16,800 nucleotides of DNA, taken from Candidatus Hydrogenedentota bacterium (GTDB taxonomy: Bacteria > Hydrogenedentota > Hydrogenedentia > Hydrogenedentales > GCA-2746185). Shown piece by piece: positions 13,346 to 16,800 of the stretch. How positions within the stretch are numbered: position 1 is the stretch's first letter; each line of letters starts with the position of its first letter. The notes below the pieces were generated by a model. The model was not told where the DNA came from. It worked only from the letters and a program-made list of their open reading frames with translations, and did not search any database. The DNA is taken from positions 1-16,800 of the forward strand of contig JASJYE010000011.1 of NCBI GenBank assembly GCA_030123645.1, given 5' to 3'. The translations under genes and the position numbers were made by a program.

Positions 13346-13602
13346 CCCCTCGCATCCGTCGTCGCGCGGATCATGTGCTGCGTCTTCTCGATCTCGTCGG
13401 CTTGTGCCCGGATCTCGTCCTTGTTCAGAACCTGCATGATAGCGAGCAACCGCGATTCCCGATCCTCGGAACGCTCCTGTCTGACGACCTGCTCTTTGTA
13501 GGTCCGCAGGAAATGCCGCGCCCATATCGAGCCGACAATCAGAGCTCCGAACATCGAGCCGACAACGATACCAACGGGGAGACCCGCCCAGAAACCGTCC
13601 AT
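13342..13602 (-). CDS. Small membrane-anchored coiled-coil protein, first gene of the leftward operon
   Basis: 86 residues: one N-terminal transmembrane segment (FWAGLPVGIVVGSMFGALIV, about 4-27), then a charged helix or coiled coil (RTYKEQVVRQERSEDRESRL) to the end. GAGAGG lies five bases before the ATG at 13602. Spanin-like or Rz-like in outline, but with no signature. It begins the minus-strand operon next to the divergent control region. Confidence 0.72.
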   Translation of the reverse strand: MDGFWAGLPVGIVVGSMFGALIVGSIWARHFLRTYKEQVVRQERSEDRESRLLAIMQVLNKDEIRAQADEIEKTQHMIRATTDARG

Positions 13603-13871
13603 GTGTCCACCTCTCTATGCGCTCTTGGCGCTTGACCTCATTACTTCCACAACCAGCCTACAGGATGGCGGCATTCCTGTCCACAAGATTCTGTTGACTG
13701 TTGCAGAATAGCTCTAGACGCAGGGCGTGTGATCGTGTTGAATACTGACGGTAGACGCGAGAGGATATACTACACACGACAATCAGAGCTGCGGGCGTCC
13801 GGTGTTCCCCTTCCTCACTTCTCGGGTCTACCAGCACCGGGCGCCCGTGATTCTTGCCGGGAGGTAGACCC
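13603..13871. promoter_or_regulatory. Divergent control region between the leftward and rightward operons
   Basis: This 269-base non-coding stretch separates the two transcription directions. Seen inside it: one CTGTTGAC repeat (13691-13698, oriented rightward), a likely rightward -10 TATACT at 13766-13771, a 10-bp palindrome CGGGCGCCCG (13838-13847), and a perfect 10-bp inverted repeat (13823-13832 with 13863-13872). No convincing leftward promoter could be chosen by eye. Because it is the region upstream of terS, it is also a candidate site for packaging initiation (cos or pac); that is inference. Confidence 0.55.
13745..13771 (+). promoter_or_regulatory. Probable rightward promoter
   Basis: TATACT at 13766-13771 is a five-of-six match to the -10 consensus. 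The best -35 is CTGACG (13745-13750, four of six to TTGACA) at a short 15-base spacing. The start would be near 13778, leaving a leader of about 95 bases that contains the SD-sequestering inverted repeat in front of the HNH-like gene. Confidence 0.42.
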
Positions 13872-13872
13872 G
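13823..13872 (+). promoter_or_regulatory. Inverted repeat sequestering the SD of the HNH-like gene
   Basis: CGGGTCTACC (13823-13832) is perfectly complementary to GGTAGACCCG (13863-13872). The 3' arm contains most of the SD (GGGAGGT) and the first base of the GTG start. In RNA this gives a 10-bp stem enclosing 30 bases, which would block ribosome loading unless opened. It could alternatively be a DNA operator with half-sites 40 bp apart. Confidence 0.6.
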
Positions 13873-14324
13873 TGAAACAAACATGCCAGAAATGCGGGGC
13901 AGCCTTTGACCGCACGGCGAAGCAGGCCGCCTACAAGCTCCGCACTTGCTTGCCCTGCCGGCGCGAAGCTAGGCGCGGCCATTTGGCGGCCATGACCATC
14001 GGGCAGTTTAGCGCGTATCACGAATCGGCGCGCGCCTACGGAATCGCATATCGGAAAGCGGGGCGTCGCAAGCTGTCTGAGGCTAAGCGGGTCCTCGCCA
14101 AGGCGCTCGTGTCGGCCCGCATCACACGGCTGGGGCGCACCGCCCAGAGGCGAGCCCAAGACGCCCTCAATCATGCAGTGAAGGGCGGCAAGATCATTAG
14201 ACGGTCATGCTCCGCTTGCGGCGCACCGAAGGCTCAGGCCCACCACAAGGACTACTCACAACCGCTGGACGTTGTATGGCTGTGCCAGCGATGCCACGCG
14301 AAGGAGCACCGGACCCATAAGTAA
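13872..14324 (+). CDS. HNH-like zinc protein (putative endonuclease) with N-terminal zinc ribbon
   Basis: 150 residues. The N-terminus has C5-x2-C8 and C26-x2-C29, a zinc ribbon. The middle is a basic helical region. The C-terminus has C113-x2-C116, AHHKDYSQPLDVVWLC (H124, H125, C138), then QRCHAKEH (C141, H142, H146). This is the treble-clef HNH-like module widespread in phages ('HH.DY..PL.V.WLC..CH...H'), where Asp/Pro-Leu replaces the central Asn of classical HNH. Nuclease activity is plausible but unproven. GTG at 13872 is chosen over an upstream TTG because GGGAGGT is six bases before it. Phage HNH proteins near terS often assist packaging; here the gene is divergent from terS. Confidence 0.82.
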   Translation: MKQTCQKCGAAFDRTAKQAAYKLRTCLPCRREARRGHLAAMTIGQFSAYHESARAYGIAYRKAGRRKLSEAKRVLAKALVSARITRLGRTAQRRAQDALNHAVKGGKIIRRSCSACGAPKAQAHHKDYSQPLDVVWLCQRCHAKEHRTHK

Positions 14325-14335
14325 TTGCGCGGATT

Positions 14336-14356
14336 CTCGCGGGCGGCTTCCGCGAG
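14336..14356 (+). terminator. Hairpin after the HNH-like gene (possible terminator, no U-tract)
   Basis: CTCGCGG (14336-14342) pairs perfectly with CCGCGAG (14350-14356) across a 7-base loop, starting 11 bases after the stop. A second small hairpin, TGCGG-TCCTTT-CCGCA, follows at 14368-14383. Neither has a T-run, so termination would be Rho-independent only with difficulty. They may instead protect the mRNA 3' end. Confidence 0.4.
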
Positions 14357-14422
14357 GTGGCGGCGCGTGCGGTCCTTTCCGCAAGAATTCCGAAATACTT
14401 TGCCGACAGGTTGCAGCACTCG

Positions 14423-14440
14423 ACAGAGAGTCAACAGGAT
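14423..14440 (+). repeat. GTCAACAG repeat element before the zinc-ribbon operon
   Basis: ACAGAGAGTCAACAGGAT, close to ACAGGAGTCAACAGGAT at 7639-7655 with one extra base. It lies in the 231-base non-coding gap between the HNH-like gene and the gene at 14556. The rest of that gap holds two hairpins and two possible rightward promoters. Confidence 0.55.
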
Positions 14441-14459
14441 TGCTCCCCTTGCCTATATG
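14431..14459 (+). promoter_or_regulatory. Possible rightward promoter overlapping a GTCAACAG repeat
   Basis: TCAACA (14431-14436, four of six to consensus) is 17 bases from TATATG (14454-14459). The -35 region coincides with the GAGTCAACAGGATT repeat shared with 7643-7656. It lies in the 231-base gap before the zinc-ribbon gene at 14556. Confidence 0.38.
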
Positions 14460-14507
14460 GCGTCGTCAGATACTTGCGTATTTGTAGCGGATTGTAGTGG
14501 TTTGGGC

Positions 14508-14535
14508 TTGCGTTGTAGCCGATAGATGGTACAGT
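14508..14535 (+). promoter_or_regulatory. Second possible rightward promoter
   Basis: TTGCGT (14508-14513), a 16-base spacer and TACAGT (14530-14535) give a moderate sigma70 match immediately upstream of the SD of the gene at 14556. The leader would be only about 14 bases, which is short for an SD-led gene. Alternative to the promoter at 14431-14459. Confidence 0.33.
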
Positions 14536-14555
14536 ACTGATGAAAGGAGATGGGA

Positions 14556-14795
14556 ATGAAGAACGCAACGGCGACTCGGAAGACGACGCAAACGGCGGTT
14601 GCCTTCCTGACTGTGGACTGCCCCGACTGCGTGCATCCTCTCGGCGAGACGACATACGACCGCCCGCGCGCAGTTAGCGGGAAGACGACCGGAACATGCG
14701 GCGACTGCGGTCAGACCTACGCTGTGGACGTCAGGATGCACCGTGACGGGACGGCGACGGTGACGATGGAGCCTGTCACGAAGGGCGGTGGGTGA
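14556..14795 (+). CDS. Small zinc-ribbon protein
   Basis: 79 residues. Two Cys pairs (CPDC at about 23-26 and CGDC at about 49-52) separated by 22 residues form a probable zinc ribbon, followed by a beta hairpin (TYAVDVRMHRDGTATVTMEP). The start is ATG at 14556, six bases after AAGGAG; the ATG at 14550 touches the SD and is unlikely. It overlaps the next gene by one base (TGATG). Confidence 0.75.
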   Translation: MKNATATRKTTQTAVAFLTVDCPDCVHPLGETTYDRPRAVSGKTTGTCGDCGQTYAVDVRMHRDGTATVTMEPVTKGGG

Positions 14796-15046
14796 TGGCA
14801 CGCAGCCCCACGACAACGGAGCGCGTCCTTGCTTACCTCAAGGATGCGTGGTCGGTAAGCGCTCCTCGGTACATCGCCTTTAAGCTCGGCCTCAGTGAAG
14901 GAGCTGTTCGCAAGGCCGCAAACCAACTTGTGGAGGAAGGTATAGTTCGTAAGTCACAAATCTGGGAGAGCGCAGGATGGCAATACCGTAGGGCTGGATA
15001 CATAACCGTGTATCGGATCATGCCGAGCAAGGAAGGCGGCGAGTGA
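14795..15046 (+). CDS. Winged-helix DNA-binding protein (putative regulator)
   Basis: 83 residues. TTERVLAYLKDAWSVSAPRY, then IAFKLGLSEGAVRKAANQLV and EEGIVRKS, is a clear winged helix-turn-helix, followed by a wing (SAGWQYRRAGYITVYRIM). A small single-domain transcription regulator is likely; its target could be the repeated operator-like sites in this window, which is inference. Both ends overlap neighbours by one base (TGATG), so it is co-translated with the two zinc-ribbon genes. Confidence 0.78.
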   Translation: MARSPTTTERVLAYLKDAWSVSAPRYIAFKLGLSEGAVRKAANQLVEEGIVRKSQIWESAGWQYRRAGYITVYRIMPSKEGGE

Positions 15047-15285
15047 TGTCAAGGAAGGCAACGACTCACGAACGCCCAAGCTCCGACTACGGGGAGATTC
15101 CGCTTCGCTGCCCGGAGTGCAATAGGAAGCTGCGACCGACCACGTTGTTCTGGGCCTCGTGGAATATCATCTCCCGTCGCTGTCCGAGCAAGGCCTGCGG
15201 GATGTGGTGGTCTATCTCGATTGAGGACGCGGACCCGCTGATCGCAGAATGGACGAGGGAACGCGACGGATACAGGGGGCGCTAG
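15046..15285 (+). CDS. Small zinc-ribbon protein
   Basis: 79 residues with CPECNRKL and, 20 residues later, CPSKACGMWW, a likely zinc ribbon. The C-terminus is charged (DPLIAEWTRERDGYRGR). ATG at 15046 overlaps the preceding TGA; a GTG one codon upstream is possible. Its last codons (AGG GGG CGC TAG) form the GGGGGCGCT that begins the third, weaker leader-like match. No family is recognised. Confidence 0.7.
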   Translation: MSRKATTHERPSSDYGEIPLRCPECNRKLRPTTLFWASWNIISRRCPSKACGMWWSISIEDADPLIAEWTRERDGYRGR

Positions 15286-15313
15286 GACACCTACGAACGA
15301 AAGGAGACCGACC

Positions 15314-15349
15314 ATGGCAAAGCACAAGCCGAAGCACCCGCCGAGGTAA
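15314..15349 (+). CDS. 11-codon mini-ORF with strong SD (possible leader peptide)
   Basis: ATG at 15314 follows AAAGGAG by seven bases and opens MAKHKPKHPPR, ending in TAA at 15347. The peptide is half Lys/His/Arg and ends in Pro-Pro-Arg. The SD is as good as any in the operon. The stop is directly followed by the first hairpin leader, so translation of this ORF could affect folding of that hairpin. It may also be fortuitous. Confidence 0.45.
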   Translation: MAKHKPKHPPR

Positions 15350-15361
15350 TCGACGTTCGCC

Positions 15362-15398
15362 GCGTCCCCCGGTAACTCGGGGGCGCCGGGGAATGCCG
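15362..15398 (+). promoter_or_regulatory. Hairpin leader, copy A
   Basis: GCG-(T)-CCCCCG, loop GTAACT, then CGGGGG-CGC forms a 9-bp stem with one bulged T (15362-15386). It is followed by the end of a 20-base block (15379-15398) that matches copy B at 17 of 20 positions. Exactly 19 bases separate the block from the ATG at 15418. Probably a structured 5' untranslated element. Confidence 0.6.
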
Positions 15399-15417
15399 GA
15401 TAGAGAGAGGTGAGACG

Positions 15418-15702
15418 ATGACCGCAACACTCGCAGTAATGGGCCAGTTTCCGTCAAATGCGCACTCGTGCGTGCCGGACGCCGAGCCGTGGATAGTGTT
15501 GTCGCGTCACCGCGATACGCCTCGCGGTCGCGGGAATGCGGTCTCTTCCGCAGAGGCATATGCCGCCGGCTACAGCCAGACGCACGGCAACGGCGCGGCC
15601 TGCCGTACCGAGATTCGCAGAGGCTCGACGGTGCTCGACCGCATGGCCCTGGACGATGAGGCCGAATGCCGAGCAATCGCCCGCGATATGGCGCGCGGCT
15701 AA
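15418..15702 (+). CDS. Hypothetical protein
   Basis: 94 residues: MTATLAVMGQFPSNAHSC, a variable middle rich in Arg and Gly, and a C-terminal helix (TVLDRMALDDEAECRAIARD). GAGAGG lies seven bases before the ATG at 15418 and hairpin leader copy A precedes it. The TAA stop is followed by leader copy B. No family is recognised. Confidence 0.7.
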   Translation: MTATLAVMGQFPSNAHSCVPDAEPWIVLSRHRDTPRGRGNAVSSAEAYAAGYSQTHGNGAACRTEIRRGSTVLDRMALDDEAECRAIARDMARG

Positions 15703-15715
15703 CCGACCCTCCCGC

Positions 15716-15759
15716 CGTCCCTCCGCGCACGCACTGGCGGGGGGCGCTCGGGAATGTCG
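15716..15759 (+). promoter_or_regulatory. Hairpin leader, copy B
   Basis: CG-(T)-CCCTCCGC, a 10-base loop, then GCGGGGGG-CG forms a 10-bp stem (one G-T pair, one bulged T) at 15716-15746. The overlapping block GGGGGCGCTCGGGAATGTCG (15740-15759) matches copy A at 17 of 20 positions and is also exactly 19 bases from its ATG (15779). The stem changes sequence relative to copy A while keeping the bulged-T architecture. Confidence 0.6.
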
Positions 15760-15778
15760 CAAAGGGAAAGGACTAGAC

Positions 15779-16006
15779 ATGAGATTCATGCTTGGCGACT
15801 TCACATCCGCAGGCGCGGAAATCCTCGACTCTCGGAATATGTCCGTGGCGTATTTGAACGTGGATACCATCGAGGCCGCGCAGTCGCACGTCGACTTCCG
15901 CAACCTGATCTCGGAAAAGCTCAGGCGTCTTGACCTGGACATCACGGAATTGGAGGCCCGGCTGCGGGCCGACTTTGGGAAGGGGGCTTTCGGCAATGCT
16001 GCATGA
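15779..16006 (+). CDS. Hypothetical protein with C-terminal helix
   Basis: 75 residues: a beta-like start (RFMLGDFTSAGAEILDSRNM, SVAYLNVDTIEAAQSHVDF) and a helical C-terminus (SEKLRRLDLDITELEARLRA). AAAGGA is six bases before the ATG at 15779, which lies downstream of leader copy B. Its stop overlaps the DUF3850 gene by 11 bases. No family is recognised. Confidence 0.72.
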   Translation: MRFMLGDFTSAGAEILDSRNMSVAYLNVDTIEAAQSHVDFRNLISEKLRRLDLDITELEARLRADFGKGAFGNAA

Positions 16007-16259
16007 TCTGAAAATCTGGCCAGAGCATTACGACGTCGTGGTGGACGGGCGCAAGCGCTTCGAGCTTCGCCGCGACGACCGGGACTTTCAGGTGGGCGAC
16101 ACGCTCATGCTGCGGGAGTGGTGCCTCGAGACAGAAACGTATACGGGCCGGTCCGTGCTCGTGCGGGTCGCGTTCGTGCTTCGTGAAGCCGAGCCCTTCG
16201 GCCTCATGGAAGGATTCTGCGCCATATCGATTGAGCTTGAATCGGAGGAGCTGCCGTGA
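15996..16259 (+). CDS. DUF3850 (PUA/ASCH-like) protein
   Basis: 87 residues, the full length of a stand-alone DUF3850 domain. Family blocks: MLHDLKIWPEHYDVVVDGRK, RFELRRDDRDFQVGDTLMLR, EW, YTGR, V.V.FVL, then FGLMEGFCAISIE. The fold is related to ASCH/PUA and is thought to bind RNA or modified nucleotides; the function in phages is unknown. ATG at 15996 lies inside the preceding gene and has only a distant GGGGG, so coupling is likely. The next gene starts with a GTGA overlap. Confidence 0.9.
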   Translation: MLHDLKIWPEHYDVVVDGRKRFELRRDDRDFQVGDTLMLREWCLETETYTGRSVLVRVAFVLREAEPFGLMEGFCAISIELESEELP

Positions 16260-16405
16260 CGTGCCCGCACTGCGGAAGTCGGAATCTACGCGGCAACGTA
16301 CCGGCGCAGAAGATCGAATGCGCCGATTGTCGGGAGTCCTGGGACGTGAATGACACTGGAAAACGGATCAAGGAGAAGACGGATGGCAAGCAAGAGCAAC
16401 GGTAG
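16256..16405 (+). CDS. 49-residue zinc-ribbon protein
   Basis: GTG at 16256 overlaps the DUF3850 stop (GTGA) and the frame runs to TAG at 16403. The product starts with TCPHCGSRNLRGN and continues with KIECADCRESWDV: a textbook C-x2-C ... C-x2-C ribbon, then a basic tail. It overlaps the following ORF by 23 bases in another frame. Short, but with coherent zinc ligands and operon spacing. Confidence 0.68.
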   Translation: MTCPHCGSRNLRGNVPAQKIECADCRESWDVNDTGKRIKEKTDGKQEQR

Positions 16406-16580
16406 AGTGATCGCGGGCTGCCTCGCGATGCCGAAGGCGGAACACGCGCGGATGCTCAGGAACATCAACTGCGACCCGACCTTGGAGTTCGTTGCCAAGC
16501 ATGGCAGGCGCGCAACGTGGCTTCGGGCGGCGATAGCGGAGAAGTGCGAGAAGCAGGAGCGGGAGAAGGCCGGCAAGTGA
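16383..16580 (+). CDS. Small hypothetical protein
   Basis: 65 residues: VIAGCLAMPKAEHARMLRNI, then EFVAKHGRRATWLRAAIAEK and a Lys/Glu tail. AAGGAG is seven bases before the ATG at 16383. The C-terminal 'GRRATWLRAAIAEK' helix resembles the ends of small ribbon-helix-helix-like DNA-binding proteins, but the call is weak. Its TGA overlaps a possible upstream start of the methyltransferase gene. Confidence 0.68.
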   Translation: MASKSNGRVIAGCLAMPKAEHARMLRNINCDPTLEFVAKHGRRATWLRAAIAEKCEKQEREKAGK

Positions 16581-16618
16581 TGCCGGCGGGGCATGTGGCT
16601 GGCAAGACAGGAGTCAAG

Positions 16619-16800
16619 ATGAAGGTGCTTGTGGCGTGTGAGTTCTCAGGAATCGTGCGAGACGCCTTCATTGCGAGGGGGCATGAAGCCATGAGTTGTG
16701 ACTTTCTGCCGACAGAACGGGAAGGGCCACACAATCACGGTGACGTGACGTTTACCATCGAGCACGGCTGGGACTTGATGATCGCGCACCCGCCCTGCAC
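16619..16800 (+). CDS. DNA methyltransferase, 5' part (runs off the window)
   Basis: 60 residues are visible. MKVLVACEFSGIVRDAFIAR, then GHEAMSCDFLPTE, then NHGDV and WDLMIAHPPCT, correspond to SAM-binding motif I (ACEFSG), an acidic motif II (CDFL), motif III (GDV) and a catalytic motif IV with PPC as in cytosine-C5 methyltransferases. It belongs to a common phage group usually annotated as a DNA methylase. The enzyme would modify phage DNA and protect it from host restriction. ATG at 16619 has CAGGAG five bases upstream. An in-frame ATG at 16580, overlapping the previous stop, would add 13 residues. Confidence 0.78.
   Translation, partial: MKVLVACEFSGIVRDAFIARGHEAMSCDFLPTEREGPHNHGDVTFTIEHGWDLMIAHPPC

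Noticed and set aside
13603..13700. A leftward sigma70 promoter for the terS operon
   Set aside because: Several TTGTGG-like boxes exist but none has a convincing -10 at 16-18 bases, so none is annotated.
15454..15996. 180-codon minus-strand ORF
   Set aside because: Antisense to two plus-strand genes with good SDs and leaders; composition is Ser/Arg/Ala-rich like a shadow frame.
1..16800. tRNA genes, CRISPR arrays, insertion sequences, integrase or attachment sites
   Set aside because: None was found by eye: no cloverleaf-like segments, no regularly spaced direct repeats, and no transposase or recombinase motifs.

Overview
The window is a piece of a tailed double-stranded DNA bacteriophage, or a prophage of one (Caudoviricetes). 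Three neighbouring proteins of the DNA-packaging and head module on the left show this: a Mu gpF-like minor head protein cut by the window edge, a DUF1073-type portal, and a PBSX-type large terminase. A small terminase lies about 8.8 kb further right. Base composition is fairly G+C-rich, and GTG or TTG starts with good Shine-Dalgarno (SD) sequences are common. No integrase, repressor, tRNA, CRISPR array or insertion sequence is visible, so neither lifestyle nor host can be fixed.

Layout. Everything from 13602 down to 1 is on the minus strand, and everything from 13872 up to 16800 is on the plus strand. The two arms diverge from a 269-base control region (13603-13871). The leftward arm starts with a small membrane protein, a 104-residue protein and the small terminase. 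About 24 tightly packed small genes follow, mostly joined by 1-4 base overlaps, then the large terminase, portal and minor head protein. The recognisable products of the small-gene cassette are a Gp37/Gp68-type (DUF5131) protein, an HD phosphohydrolase, a DUF7694-like protein, a Lar-like zinc ribbon, a diverged ASCH-domain protein, a class-I-holin-like three-helix membrane protein and several other small membrane or coiled-coil proteins. Two genes are too short or too close to the edge for routine gene finding but are clearly coding: the 57-residue gene at 9808-9981 and the partial minor head gene.

The rightward arm looks like an early or accessory operon: an HNH-like zinc protein, zinc ribbons, a winged-helix protein, an 11-codon mini-ORF, a DUF3850 (PUA/ASCH-like) protein, and the beginning of a DNA methyltransferase with a PPC motif.

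The most interesting signals are in the non-coding DNA. (1) A perfect 10-bp inverted repeat locks the SD and first start-codon base of the HNH-like gene into a stem. (2) A hairpin leader is duplicated upstream of two consecutive plus-strand genes at an identical distance from the ATG, with a weaker third match at the same distance. (3) A repeated CTGTTGAC element lies in nearly every non-coding gap of any size and supplies the -35 box of at least two likely promoters. Splitting terS from terL by an accessory cassette is also unusual.
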